IMG/VR virus record: IMGVR_UViG_3300030085_003066
Location: 1-38,528 of that record
Strand: one strand, 5' to 3'
Origin: a virus
DNA: 38,528 nucleotides
Each line of letters begins with the position of its first letter. Within the stretch, counting starts at the first letter, position 1. Shown in pieces: positions 1 to 7,173 of the stretch. The notes under the pieces are model-generated. The model saw nothing but the letters and a program-made list of their open reading frames with translations. It was not told the origin of the DNA and made no database searches. A program made the translations under genes and the position numbers.

Positions 1-388
1 TATGTGGATGGAGGGAACCTTTGCCATCCATGACAATGACAGCAGCATTATCGAACCCAGAGTTGTAGTAGGCGTTCGCTGCATGACATTCATGATGCCT
101 GTCACGATAATCCTTGAGAGGAAGTCCCCTTTCCTTGACCAGGTCAATGATTTTGTTTGCCTGCTTGGTTCTAAGCAGGTATTTTTCTAAGTTATATTTG
201 GTGAAGCAGTCACTGATGGTGACCACGTCAATAGAATCATCTAAAAATTGAGTCGCAGCAGTGTAGGCAGACCTGTCCCGCTTGACACGACTCAATCTCT
301 CCTCCTCCACATAAAATTGGACCTCCCCATCCTCAAGGATGGCAAGAGATCCATTGTGTGAAAGATTTATTCCGCAGATTCGACCCAT
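1..388 (-). CDS. NodU-type carbamoyltransferase, N-terminal part (cut by window edge)
   Basis: An open frame reads from an ATG at 388 to the window edge without a stop (129 residues). It begins MGRICGINLSHNGSLAIL, then has VEEERLSRVKR and, near residues 95-103, HHECHAANAYY followed by VIVMDGKGS. These are the N-terminal hallmarks of NodU/CmcH/TobZ carbamoyltransferases, where the paired His residues belong to the metal-dependent carbamoyladenylate-forming site. Family members move a carbamoyl group from carbamoyl phosphate to a sugar or antibiotic hydroxyl, and homologues are common in cyanomyoviruses. The start lies inside the last codons of thyX (22 bp overlap). It could modify a phage or host-surface sugar made by the glycan operon, but that is inference. 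The C-terminal half is outside the window. Confidence 0.85.
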   Translation of the reverse strand, partial: MGRICGINLSHNGSLAILEDGEVQFYVEEERLSRVKRDRSAYTAATQFLDDSIDVVTISDCFTKYNLEKYLLRTKQANKIIDLVKERGLPLKDYRDRHHECHAANAYYNSGFDNAAVIVMDGKGSLHPH

Positions 389-1014
389 TCCAGTGCCTCA
401 CTAACAGCAGGGAATTGTTCGATGAAGATCTCCTTACACTCGTTAGCGATGTCCATGTGCTCCTGCTGTGTACCGTTAGCAGTACGCAGGGCAATATAAT
501 GCGCCCATGATCTGCATGATCCTGTCATGTACATTTTGGTGGGCGAGCATAAAGGAAGCACATTTCTTGCACACTCCTTTGCCACACCTGCATCCAGCAT
601 CTGGTTGTACAGTGCCTGAGCAGAAGAGAACAGCGTTTGCATCTGCAACTCTAGTCTCTGGACAATAAAATCATCCAGGTCATCAATAGAGTTCTGTCTG
701 TTCTTTGTATCCTGCCGACGCATCTTTGGCAGGGGAATGTTATCCTTTAGGAGCTGAGTATCAGCGTAGCGTTGTGAAAACTCTTGAAATGTGAAGCTCC
801 TATGTCTCAATATTTGAGCTGAAATTGCACGTGTAGTTGATATCTCCAGTGTCATTGAAGATTGTTCAAATACACTCCAATGATTGTGCTTGATGCAATA
901 CTTCAGAAGTCCTGCATACTTTTCGTTTTCTTGGTTTGCAGGGTTGCTTACGCGGGCAATGTATGCCATCGTCTGCTCCGCATCGGGAGTGACGCTAATA
1001 AGTTTGACGCTCAT
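367..1014 (-). CDS. thyX: Flavin-dependent thymidylate synthase ThyX
   Basis: This 215-residue protein has the ThyX signature RHRX7S: Arg70-His71-Arg72 followed by Ser80. ThyX methylates dUMP to dTMP using methylenetetrahydrofolate, FAD and NADPH. It is a homotetrameric cytosolic enzyme and is usual in T4-like cyanophages, which often lack ThyA. Length fits the family (about 210-250). The start ATG overlaps the stop of the 50-residue ORF upstream (ATGA), suggesting translational coupling. Its 3' end overlaps the carbamoyltransferase start. Role: thymidine supply for phage DNA replication. Confidence 0.97.
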   Translation of the reverse strand: MSVKLISVTPDAEQTMAYIARVSNPANQENEKYAGLLKYCIKHNHWSVFEQSSMTLEISTTRAISAQILRHRSFTFQEFSQRYADTQLLKDNIPLPKMRRQDTKNRQNSIDDLDDFIVQRLELQMQTLFSSAQALYNQMLDAGVAKECARNVLPLCSPTKMYMTGSCRSWAHYIALRTANGTQQEHMDIANECKEIFIEQFPAVSEALEWVESAE

Positions 1015-1163
1015 GGACCTTCGTAAGTTTCGTCGTAATCAATTTCAACAGGGTCAATCTGATCGAAGCGATACGCTTCTACATCTGAGTAGACCTCTGC
1101 TTTGAGGGCACTAAGCAGCATTTCCAAGTCGGAAACGATTAGTTTGAGTTTGTCTCGTTCCAT
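1011..1163 (-). CDS. Small acidic hypothetical protein upstream of thyX
   Basis: A 50-residue frame begins MERDKLKLIVSDLEMLLSAL and ends EIDYDETYEGP. The first half reads as an amphipathic helix and the tail is acidic. The stop overlaps the thyX start as ATGA, an arrangement typical of real phage genes. I do not recognise a family. No transmembrane segment or metal site is visible. Confidence 0.6.
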   Translation of the reverse strand: MERDKLKLIVSDLEMLLSALKAEVYSDVEAYRFDQIDPVEIDYDETYEGP

Positions 1164-1183
1164 GGTCTTATTATAAAACAGAA

Positions 1184-1208
1184 AAGGGAAGGTGTCAAAC
1201 CTTCCCTT
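1184..1208 (-). terminator. Intrinsic terminator after the DUF4278 gene
   Basis: A perfect 9-bp stem (1184-1192 with 1200-1208) encloses a 7-nt loop. Read on the minus strand it is followed by TTTTCTGTTTTA. It lies just past the stop at 1235, so it would end the transcript of the two small genes upstream and separate them from the thyX group. Confidence 0.75.
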
Positions 1209-1234
1209 ACTTATATGAGATTGTTACAACCTCA

Positions 1235-1399
1235 TCACTTGGTGTAGGTCCGTCCGCGATAGCAGAAGTTCCCATGAGCTTCCTCAATGGGTTGCTTGCA
1301 CTCATACTTCACACCACGGTAAGCAGTGTGAGTGATCTGTGCATCGTGAAGGGCAGCTGCCTTCTCGATCTGGCGGCGGATCATCTTCAGTGTGTTCAT
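1235..1399 (-). CDS. Small DUF4278-like protein
   Basis: A 54-residue frame has two YRG motifs: TAYRGVKYEC near residues 26-34 and CYRGRTYTK at the C-terminus. This matches the short DUF4278 family of cyanobacteria and their phages, whose function is unknown. The start is preceded by GGAGA at a suitable distance (minus-strand GGAGACCTACC then ATG). The N-terminus is basic and helical. It sits alone between a terminator and another tiny gene. Confidence 0.75.
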   Translation of the reverse strand: MNTLKMIRRQIEKAAALHDAQITHTAYRGVKYECKQPIEEAHGNFCYRGRTYTK

Positions 1400-1439
1400 G
1401 GTAGGTCTCCTAAAAGAATGGGATTTTTGCCCCGTTCCT

Positions 1440-1601
1440 TCAGTCGTTTGCGTCCCAATTGCACTCAGGCGTTGCTTCCTTTACGGTCGCTACCACCTCA
1501 GCTTGAACTGCTGCACTAATGGCATCATGTGTACTGGCACGTCGGATTATGTCCTCAGCGTCAGTGCAAAGCATGCCCGTGTAGAGAAGAAGATCAATCA
1601 T
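1440..1601 (-). CDS. Small hypothetical protein (53 aa)
   Basis: The frame runs from ATG at 1601 to TGA at 1440 and begins MIDLLLYTGMLCTDAEDIIR. It is acidic and probably helical, ending ECNWDAND. The gap to the DUF4278 gene downstream is 40 bp, and both read the same way. No family recognised. The start lies at the edge of a short direct repeat (see 1602-1652), and no clear Shine-Dalgarno is seen, so the start is uncertain. Confidence 0.5.
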   Translation of the reverse strand: MIDLLLYTGMLCTDAEDIIRRASTHDAISAAVQAEVVATVKEATPECNWDAND

Positions 1602-1652
1602 GGGATGAACGCTCCGTTCCGCGACTTACTTGCGTCCCCGAAGGGATGAACG
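1602..1652 (-). repeat. 10-bp direct repeats flanking a UUCG hairpin
   Basis: The 10-mer GGGATGAACG occurs at 1602-1611 and again at 1643-1652, 41 bp apart. Between them, 1636-1645 (CCCCGAAGGG) would give, on the minus-strand RNA, a short stem with a C(UUCG)G tetraloop. The stretch is GC-rich compared with its surroundings and lies just before the start of the 53-residue ORF. It could be a leader structure controlling that gene, or a small mobile or repeated element. Confidence 0.45.
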
Positions 1653-1691
1653 ATTTCATGATGTAGTATTATATAGAAAAGGAAAACTGTA

Positions 1692-2804
1692 TCAACGGAT
1701 ACATCTTTTCTTACCGCAATAGTCTGCACAGATGTGCGGTCTATTACTCCACGATTCTACCAGAGTATGTTGGAAAAAGGGAGTCTGCAACACATCATGT
1801 AATGAGTGGTGCTCTAAGGAGATGGATTTGATACCACCCTGCTCCTCAATCAAGGGAATCACGTTGTCCCAGAAGACCTTCTGCATATACTCTGCACCCA
1901 CTCCCTTGTTCGGGTTGTTGATGTCACGGAAGACCGCAGGTGCATCAGGGTTATTGTCAATATAATATCCAGGGTAGAAGAACCTGAGACGTGACTGGTG
2001 GAAGCAGCAGGCGTGCACCACACCCCTACTATCGATCCTCAGTTGCCCAGGACTACCTTTGGTATGACCATAGCGACACACGACCTCTGAGTCCTCTGCT
2101 ACAGGGTCTGGACGGTACGTTTGGTTGGGATCATCTGCTACCTGCAGGGTGTGCACCTTATCCCTGTAGGAATACGTAAACTTACCGTCTCCACGTCCAC
2201 TAGCGTCATACATATCATTGACACGAGTGTGTTGGAAGTCTTTGAACTTCCATAGTTTGCTCAATGTTTTACATCTTTGTATCTGATGTTGGTTGTGCTT
2301 GAAGACCAGCATCCTCCACACAGCAGGACCACCTGCCTTGATGAATGCTTTAGCACTCTGCATCACCTTCTTATAGTCCACACCCACACGGTATTGCTGC
2401 AGGGTATCTTCTAGACCATCAATAGAAAAGATGAGGAAACTATCTTTGTGTGATGCTCCCATGAGAGCACCAAGTCTTCCCCAGAATGCATCGTCACGGG
2501 TACCACCATTGGTACTCATCTGGAAGACGATGTTGGGGTTGGACTTCAGGGTGTAGGCATATATCTCAAGCAGATCATCACATAATGTTGGCTCACCAAA
2601 AGACCCTTGGAAGTAGATCAACTCTGTCTTCTCAAGGGTCTCTTGTGGGAACCATGTCTTCCACTGTTCAAGTGAAATCTTTGACAGGTTCATTGATGGA
2701 TCGGGTGCGAGCACCGCAACCTCATCGTTATATGATGTCTTATGTCTGGCACACAGAGGACACTTGGAGTTGCAATGATCTGTTAGATCAATGAGAAACT
2801 TCAC
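1692..2804 (-). CDS. Radical SAM protein with C-terminal cysteine cluster
   Basis: A 370-residue protein. The N-terminus has CNSKCPLC (residues 12-19), the CxxxCxxC motif binding the radical SAM 4Fe-4S cluster. YFQGSFGEPTLCDDL follows, then FSIDGLED, a typical beta-strand motif of the barrel. The C-terminal part carries further cysteines (VHACCFHQS, and CADYCGKKRC at the end), suggesting an auxiliary Fe-S site like the SPASM domain. Such enzymes often modify peptides or act on sugars; the substrate is unknown. The start overlaps the stop of the next upstream gene by 4 bp (ATGA). Confidence 0.88.
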   Translation of the reverse strand: MKFLIDLTDHCNSKCPLCARHKTSYNDEVAVLAPDPSMNLSKISLEQWKTWFPQETLEKTELIYFQGSFGEPTLCDDLLEIYAYTLKSNPNIVFQMSTNGGTRDDAFWGRLGALMGASHKDSFLIFSIDGLEDTLQQYRVGVDYKKVMQSAKAFIKAGGPAVWRMLVFKHNQHQIQRCKTLSKLWKFKDFQHTRVNDMYDASGRGDGKFTYSYRDKVHTLQVADDPNQTYRPDPVAEDSEVVCRYGHTKGSPGQLRIDSRGVVHACCFHQSRLRFFYPGYYIDNNPDAPAVFRDINNPNKGVGAEYMQKVFWDNVIPLIEEQGGIKSISLEHHSLHDVLQTPFFQHTLVESWSNRPHICADYCGKKRCIR

Positions 2805-3250
2805 TTATCACGCCAGTGGATCTCTGGGTATGCTTTCTCTACAACACTACGAGTGATGCGATACTTGCTTTGCAGTTCACCATCCTTGACCAGGGTAACA
2901 ATCTCTGCCTCATCAGCATGGAGTGACTCCAACAGTTGAATCAGCAGGGTCTCCCGACGCATCTGAGAGATCTTATCGTTGCCGCCACGGATAAAGTTAT
3001 ACAGTGACCGCCACTCATGCACCAGACGGGTGTGTCCATCAGTACCAGCAGGTGATTCGTTCTTCTTGTAAGGAACGTCACCCTCAGGGATGGCAGACTT
3101 GATACCCTTATCAAAGTTCCAGATAAGGATTGCCTTTACGTCATCCCGTTTATGAGATTCCAGTAGTTCAACCTTCTTATCCACAGTCTTAGCACCGTGC
3201 ACTGCTTTGAACAGTTCGGAGACCAGTGGATTGTTAGGAAGTTTTGCCAT
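2801..3250 (-). CDS. Conserved cyanophage protein (DUF6433-like)
   Basis: This 149-residue soluble protein begins MAKLPNNPLVSELFKAVHGA and contains ILIWNFDKGIKSAIPEGDVPY. I associate this pattern with the T4-like cyanophage family DUF6433, from memory only. No catalytic motif or membrane segment is visible. It is mostly helical and charged and ends HWRDK. It follows the small membrane protein gene by 2 bp and overlaps the radical SAM gene by 4 bp, so the three are likely cotranscribed. Confidence 0.75.
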   Translation of the reverse strand: MAKLPNNPLVSELFKAVHGAKTVDKKVELLESHKRDDVKAILIWNFDKGIKSAIPEGDVPYKKNESPAGTDGHTRLVHEWRSLYNFIRGGNDKISQMRRETLLIQLLESLHADEAEIVTLVKDGELQSKYRITRSVVEKAYPEIHWRDK

Positions 3251-3252
3251 GA

Positions 3253-3483
3253 TTAGTCGTCAAATTCATCGAGGTAGGGGGTCTCACCTTCAAATCGGAA
3301 AGAGATTAGAGTGTCGGCAACTGGGTTACCATTCTCATCGAACATCTCGGGGTGAGAATATTGGGGAGTTACATCGTGGATGTAGGCACGAACTAGATAT
3401 CCAATCACTAAACCTATTCCAATCGTTTGCAGTAAGATCACTGCACCCATTGCAAGTAAGACAGCAGTTGAATCGAGCGTCAT
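3253..3483 (-). CDS. Small single-span membrane protein
   Basis: A 76-residue protein with one strong transmembrane segment (about residues 7-32, VLLAMGAVILLQTIGIGLVIGYL) and a soluble acidic tail ending GETPYLDEFDD. No family recognised. The minus strand has GAAAGGGAGAATTAGC just before ATG, a good ribosome-binding site at a short distance. It is the first of a three-gene run with the DUF6433-like and radical SAM genes. Confidence 0.7.
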   Translation of the reverse strand: MTLDSTAVLLAMGAVILLQTIGIGLVIGYLVRAYIHDVTPQYSHPEMFDENGNPVADTLISFRFEGETPYLDEFDD

Positions 3484-3484
3484 G

Positions 3485-3577
3485 CTAATTCTCCCTTTCT
3501 ATATGTAGCGAAAATCTCTTCCCAAATATTTTGAAAAGAGGAATGAGTTTTGGTGCACGCTTCTTCCGATTATACAT
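3485..3577 (-). CDS. Possible 30-aa basic peptide
   Basis: Between the glutaredoxin stop and the small membrane protein start is a frame beginning MYNRKKRAPKLIPLFKIFGK and ending with TAG one base before the next ATG. The peptide is very basic with a hydrophobic centre. The tight fit between neighbours and AAGGG upstream of the ATG argue for a gene. The short length argues against. TATAAT occurs at the same place, so it may instead be a leader or promoter region. Confidence 0.35.
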   Translation of the reverse strand: MYNRKKRAPKLIPLFKIFGKRFSLHIEREN

Positions 3578-3597
3578 CAGAAGGGTGCCCTTGTTTA

Positions 3598-3834
3598 TCA
3601 GATCATCTCCAAACTTTGAAGATGTTGCAGTGTCTCTTTGCATCCACCAATTGCTTTGTTGTTGATAGAGACTTGTGGGAAGGTAGCACCCTCCTCAAAC
3701 TCATCGTAGAACTGTTGCCGGGTAAAGTCTTTGTCAAGTTTGTATTCAAGATACTCGATGTCAACTGCCGTAAACAGTTGACGAACTCGGTCACACCATT
3801 GACAATTATCTTTGGAATACAGAACTGCTTGCAT
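3598..3834 (-). CDS. nrdC: Glutaredoxin
   Basis: A 78-residue single-domain glutaredoxin with the active site CQWC at residues 11-14, the cis-Pro region TFPQV and the glutathione-binding GGCKE. Size and motifs fit the phage NrdC-type glutaredoxin, which reduces ribonucleotide reductase and other dithiol enzymes. The gene starts 1 bp after the stop of the upstream oxygenase-like gene. The symbol rests on analogy with T4; an ordinary grx is also a fair name. Confidence 0.92.
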   Translation of the reverse strand: MQAVLYSKDNCQWCDRVRQLFTAVDIEYLEYKLDKDFTRQQFYDEFEEGATFPQVSINNKAIGGCKETLQHLQSLEMI

Positions 3835-3835
3835 T

Positions 3836-4411
3836 TTACCAGCGGTTTTGGTTGAGTTTTACGATGTTGCCTACGACGACGAAGCGGTCAAGACCCTCAG
3901 TCATCTTGTCTACGCCATGCATGGCGTAAGAAGGATATAGCATGAGATCCCCACTCTTTTGACACTCAGGATAGAATTTGTTATCTCCTACCTGAAAGTA
4001 AAACAGTTTGGTGTCGGGGACATCAACAAAATGCACCCACGAAATCAGTTGACGTGGGTCCTCGTAGTGATTGTGGACATCAATCACTGCTTCGAGGTCA
4101 AGTTTATATAGTTGACCCCATATACTACTGTAACTATAGATGGTCTTACCCATAGGAAGACCAATGTCACCGAGAATTTTCTTTAGTTTAGGGACGTAAA
4201 GTTGTAGAAGATCCTTGTCAATAAAGTTACCCTCAACAGTCGGTGCTTTATTGTTTGGATTCTTATGGAAACCTGTGTAGTGTTGTCCCCAGTTCTTTCT
4301 ATTCTCGATTGAATCTTCCCCTCCTTTCAGGAAGAAGGGATCATCATACCTCTGCTTGAGAGTTTGGATCAGTTCCGGCGGGTGCTCCCACTTCTCTGAG
4401 TAAAGGATCAT
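3836..4411 (-). CDS. Putative 2OG-Fe(II) oxygenase-like protein
   Basis: A 191-residue protein with DVHNHYEDPRQLISWVHFVD near residues 111-130, then GDLMLYPSYAMHGV with His165, and Arg176 near RFVVVGN. The order His/acid, distal His, Arg in a jelly-roll-like context resembles the phage 2-oxoglutarate/Fe(II) dioxygenases. The first part, HNH rather than HxD, is atypical, so the metal ligands may differ. Its N-terminus overlaps the membrane-protein gene upstream by 68 bp. The substrate is unknown. Confidence 0.65.
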   Translation of the reverse strand: MILYSEKWEHPPELIQTLKQRYDDPFFLKGGEDSIENRKNWGQHYTGFHKNPNNKAPTVEGNFIDKDLLQLYVPKLKKILGDIGLPMGKTIYSYSSIWGQLYKLDLEAVIDVHNHYEDPRQLISWVHFVDVPDTKLFYFQVGDNKFYPECQKSGDLMLYPSYAMHGVDKMTEGLDRFVVVGNIVKLNQNRW

Positions 4412-4589
4412 TTTCTGGAATAATCAGCGTCACATCAATGTCACCAACAGCAGAGACTATCGACTCAATGGCAGATGCCATGCGCCGATAGCCTGAACCA
4501 ACATAGATTTGCCCCGCCACCACTGAGACTGTCGCAACGCCCCAGAACCAATAGTAGTATCTTGATTTGACCTGATGTCGTTTGGTCAT
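4344..4589 (-). CDS. Small membrane protein, 81 aa
   Basis: One transmembrane helix (about residues 10-30, YYYWFWGVATVSVVAGQIYVG) follows a basic N-terminus (MTKRHQVKSR), so an N-in orientation is likely. The soluble tail is Pro- and Asp-rich. The 3' end overlaps the oxygenase-like gene by 68 bp in another frame. Long overlaps are uncommon, so either this gene's tail or the start of the next is uncertain. No family recognised with confidence, although I believe similar proteins occur in other cyanomyoviruses. Confidence 0.65.
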   Translation of the reverse strand: MTKRHQVKSRYYYWFWGVATVSVVAGQIYVGSGYRRMASAIESIVSAVGDIDVTLIIPENDPLLREVGAPAGTDPNSQAEV

Positions 4590-4597
4590 TACAAAAA

Positions 4598-4631
4598 GGT
4601 AACTAAGATATTATAGGATACCTTGGTTACC
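4598..4631 (-). terminator. Intrinsic terminator with internal -10-like motif
   Basis: A 10-bp stem (4598-4607 with 4622-4631, one G-T pair) has a 14-nt AT-rich loop and is followed on the minus strand by TTTTTG. It ends the transcript of the 118-residue gene. The loop holds TATAAT on the minus strand (4610-4615), which could start the next transcript, so this may be a combined terminator and promoter. Confidence 0.65.
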
Positions 4632-4641
4632 CTGTCAATTA

Positions 4642-4998
4642 TCAGTCACCGATAACCTTATCGGCATACTCGTTCAAGGATTCCTTAGAAGGAACCGGAT
4701 CACCTGAACGCTCAGGGTAGGAACCAGTCTTGGCCTTCTCACGCTCCATATATTCAACGTCAGCTTGGACCATCTTGACAGCAAGTTCTTGCTTACGGTA
4801 CAGATCCATGCTGATATCATGCTGCTCACGATCGATACGCTTCCAGATACGCTCACGGAAACGCCACATGGGGGACTTGCCGGTGCGATCAACTACCTCG
4901 CCGCTTCCGTCAAGTGTAAGGTGTCCCTTCTCGTCAACTCTCAATTCACTCCTAACCTCGGAGGATGAAAGTGAATTACAGCTCTTAGAAACCGACAT
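4642..4998 (-). CDS. Hypothetical soluble protein, 118 aa
   Basis: The N-terminal third is Ser-rich (MSVSKSCNSLSSSEVRSELR). Then comes KGHLTLDGSGEVVDRTGKSP and a long charged helical stretch (WRFRERIWKRIDREQHDISM onwards). No membrane span or catalytic motif. It is flanked by a TAAATA promoter-like motif upstream and a clear terminator downstream, so it may be a single-gene unit. Family not recognised. Confidence 0.65.
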   Translation of the reverse strand: MSVSKSCNSLSSSEVRSELRVDEKGHLTLDGSGEVVDRTGKSPMWRFRERIWKRIDREQHDISMDLYRKQELAVKMVQADVEYMEREKAKTGSYPERSGDPVPSKESLNEYADKVIGD

Positions 4999-5028
4999 TT
5001 CTATGTTTTTACGACTGTTATACAGAGG

Positions 5029-5036
5029 TATTTAGT
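5029..5036 (-). promoter_or_regulatory. Late-promoter-like ACTAAATA at petF stop
   Basis: The minus strand reads ACTAAATA, where the TAA is the petF stop codon. T4-type late promoters need only a TATAAATA-like box recognised by gp55. It is well placed to transcribe the 118-residue gene starting at 4998. The identical octamer lies upstream of psbA (10902-10909). Confidence 0.45.
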
Positions 5037-5319
5037 AAAGGTTTTCCTCCTGCTCAGTGACGATGGTCACATCGGAAGTCGGATAGGAGACACAGGTCAG
5101 GAGGAAACCTGCTTCAATCTGATCATCATCCAGGAATGATTGATCTTCTTGGTTGACAGTACCAGATTCAATCTTGCCTGCACAACTGGAGCATGCACCT
5201 GCACGGCAGGAGTAAGGGAGATCGATGCCTGCCTCATCAGCAGCGTCGAGAATGTATTGATCAGGAGCACACTCGATAGTGTGATCTCCTTCAGAAGTCT
5301 TGAGAGTAACAGTGAACAT
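5032..5319 (-). CDS. petF: [2Fe-2S] ferredoxin, plant type
   Basis: A 95-residue protein with the plant-type cluster ligands Cys38, Cys43 and Cys46 ([11 protein letters not shown]) and Cys76 (LLTCVSYP). It accepts electrons from photosystem I and passes them to NADP reductase, bilin reductases or other enzymes. Length matches cyanobacterial PetF. The gene follows petE by 5 bp, so the pair is likely one transcript. It might also supply electrons to the phage's E1-like dehydratase; that is speculation. Confidence 0.97.
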   Translation of the reverse strand: MFTVTLKTSEGDHTIECAPDQYILDAADEAGIDLPYSCRAGACSSCAGKIESGTVNQEDQSFLDDDQIEAGFLLTCVSYPTSDVTIVTEQEENLY

Positions 5320-5324
5320 AAGAT

Positions 5325-5648
5325 TTATTGAACGTGAACAGTACCTATCATACCTGCACCTTTATGAGGTGCACACCAATACGTGTAATCTCCAGCATCA
5401 CTAAAGGTAATTTCAAACTCTTCGCCTGGGAGCATGGCGAGAGATTCGTGTGCAAGATCAGGACGACCTTCCACGATTACATTGTGCGGAGGAAGCATGT
5501 TGTTCACAAAGTGAACAGACTCACCGGCATTGATAGTTACTTCGGCGGGATCAAAAACTAAGTTCCCGTTAGCACCCATCTGTACATCAACTGCCCAGGC
5601 AGGTAATGCAAGGAATAATGTAGCGAAGAGGGCAAAGATAAATTTCAT
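5325..5648 (-). CDS. petE: Plastocyanin with signal peptide
   Basis: A 107-residue precursor with signal peptide [19 protein letters not shown], then a cupredoxin domain. Type-1 copper ligands are His55 (PPHNVIVE), Cys92 (YWCAPH), His95 and Met100. Plastocyanin carries electrons in the thylakoid lumen from cytochrome b6f to photosystem I or the terminal oxidase. Phage petE is common in cyanomyoviruses. The mature domain (about 88 residues) is somewhat shorter than host plastocyanin. The upstream DNA holds a sigma70-like promoter and repeated 9-mers. Confidence 0.97.
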   Translation of the reverse strand: MKFIFALFATLFLALPAWAVDVQMGANGNLVFDPAEVTINAGESVHFVNNMLPPHNVIVEGRPDLAHESLAMLPGEEFEITFSDAGDYTYWCAPHKGAGMIGTVHVQ

Positions 5649-5674
5649 TTGCTAATCGCAGACACAGTATGTAT

Positions 5675-5725
5675 CTAAGTATTATCCCTTACTAAGTATT
5701 GTATCATAAAAAATCTTAGAACCAA
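5675..5725 (-). promoter_or_regulatory. petE promoter region with paired 9-mers
   Basis: On the minus strand TTGGTT (5720-5725) and TACAAT (5698-5703) are 16 bp apart, a fair sigma70 match. The 9-mer AATACTTAG occurs at 5692-5700 and again at 5675-5683, a 17-bp period that overlaps and follows the -10 box. The repeats could bind a regulator or be a second -10. Transcription would start about 30-40 bp before the petE ATG. Confidence 0.5.
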
Positions 5726-5746
5726 AATTTTTGCCGGAGATTTTTT
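5708..5746 (-). terminator. AT-rich hairpin after amidinotransferase gene
   Basis: Inverted repeats AAAAAATCT (5708-5716) and AGATTTTTT (5738-5746) flank a short inner palindrome (AAAATTTTT). It lies just past the amidinotransferase stop and ends in T residues in both directions. It is a plausible terminator, but the low GC content makes it weak, and it overlaps the -35 region of the petE promoter. Confidence 0.4.
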
Positions 5747-5751
5747 TTCGA

Positions 5752-7137
5752 TTACCTGCCATACATCTTCGACTTTTCTTTTGACCGTGGGTCCATGATG
5801 AGATAGCTTTCATCCCCACGCTCAGGCCAATAGTCAACCATCGACCCCTCACGATCAAGGTCCATGGTGATGCAGTGCAGTCCACCATCCCAGAAGTAAC
5901 GGTGCCTGAAGTTCACGATGTGCCCTGTGATGCCATGCCGTTCAAAGGCATCGAACACTTTCTTATTGTAGTTGTTGCAGATGACATTCTTCTCATCCAC
6001 CACCAGCATATTGATATCGAAGACCGTCTCTTCAACATAGATCACCCAGTCTTTCAACCAAGTCTCCACAAACTCAGTCAACGCATCGTTGTTTTCCTCT
6101 CCAGGAACCCACCAACGTCCTTTGTTCTTCTCTTTGATCTTCAAGAAACCATCCACCTGCTGCCATCCAGCACCAGGAATACGAACAACTTCCCATCCAG
6201 GGAATGTATCTTGGAAGAATGTTTCCTGAGCGATAGTAAGTAGCAGTCCTGGTTTGACAGGAGTCAAAGAACCATCACCATGTCCAGGAACCATCAGAGG
6301 ATGAGTTCTGTACTCAGGGAACAGACGCCTCCACTTCGACATGAATACATCCTTGTTCGCCAAGTTGATGATGTTATTCATAGAGAAGTATAGATCCCTA
6401 CCACATCGGATGACGGAAGCACTGTTGACGTACTGATTGTATACAACTTCGCCACCCTGTTCCTTGAACCACTTCTCTGCATCTTGGAACTCATTATATT
6501 CTTTGTTCACCCGGTGAGGGTTACCAATCGTATTGGTTACAGCACTCAGACACAGGTTCTCCATGTCCTGTGCATCCAATCCTTGCATCAGCACGCCAAT
6601 ACCGTAGGCGGTTTTGTCCCGACGCTTGGAATCAGATTTGTTGTAGTAGAAGTCTCGCAGTTCCTCAATAGGACCCATGTTCGAGACACCCCTAGCGGGT
6701 TTCATCATGTCGAGGATGAAGTCTGCAACCAATTCAGAACCAGGTTGCATCCACTCCTTCTTACAGTCTAGGTTGTGAATAGCATTGACCATCTCTCGAA
6801 GGTCGATGTTCTTCAGGTAATCACTGTTCGGCATGTACAGTTTCTCACCGATCACTGCAAGGTGATCCCGTGGAACCATTGCTGAAGGATACTTACAATG
6901 ATAACCCCAGTTATGATCCTTCTCCCAGTCGTCAGAGATATTGCATCGGATAACATTGACGCCCAACTCCGTCAGTTTGTCAGAGAGTTTCTGGAAGTCT
7001 TCCTCAGTTTCCTGAGCGATCCTTTCCATCCCAGCACGTGCTTTGGGATCTTTGATGTATGAATAAAACTCGGGGGGATATGATCTACCTACAAGACAAG
7101 TCTTCAGTCTGTCCCAAGGTTGGTAAGCGGAGGGCAT
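5752..7137 (-). CDS. Amidinotransferase (glycine amidinotransferase-like)
   Basis: A 461-residue protein of the amidinotransferase/arginine deiminase fold. Visible features are the N-terminal WDRLKTCLVGRSYPPEF, a GHGDGSLTPVKPG segment, and DGGLHCITMDL near the C-terminus with His421-Cys422 as the likely nucleophile site, as in GATM and StrB. Such enzymes move an amidino group from arginine to glycine or an aminocyclitol via an amidino-cysteine. The substrate here is unknown. It starts 12 bp before a terminator-like hairpin at the end of the DUF6552-like gene. Similar genes occur in other cyanophages. Confidence 0.88.
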   Translation of the reverse strand: MPSAYQPWDRLKTCLVGRSYPPEFYSYIKDPKARAGMERIAQETEEDFQKLSDKLTELGVNVIRCNISDDWEKDHNWGYHCKYPSAMVPRDHLAVIGEKLYMPNSDYLKNIDLREMVNAIHNLDCKKEWMQPGSELVADFILDMMKPARGVSNMGPIEELRDFYYNKSDSKRRDKTAYGIGVLMQGLDAQDMENLCLSAVTNTIGNPHRVNKEYNEFQDAEKWFKEQGGEVVYNQYVNSASVIRCGRDLYFSMNNIINLANKDVFMSKWRRLFPEYRTHPLMVPGHGDGSLTPVKPGLLLTIAQETFFQDTFPGWEVVRIPGAGWQQVDGFLKIKEKNKGRWWVPGEENNDALTEFVETWLKDWVIYVEETVFDINMLVVDEKNVICNNYNKKVFDAFERHGITGHIVNFRHRYFWDGGLHCITMDLDREGSMVDYWPERGDESYLIMDPRSKEKSKMYGR

Positions 7138-7149
7138 ATCAAAAAAGAA

Positions 7150-7173
7150 ACCTGCCCTATTTAGAGAGCAGGT
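7150..7173 (-). terminator. Hairpin at end of DUF6552-like gene, with TAAATA motif in loop
   Basis: A 6-bp stem, ACCTGC (7150-7155) with GCAGGT (7168-7173), is followed on the minus strand by TTTCTTTTTTG, giving a likely terminator. The stem includes the last codons of the gene ending at 7157. The loop has TCTAAATA (minus, 7158-7165), a late-promoter-like box, so the amidinotransferase gene at 7137 may have its own start here. Confidence 0.55.
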
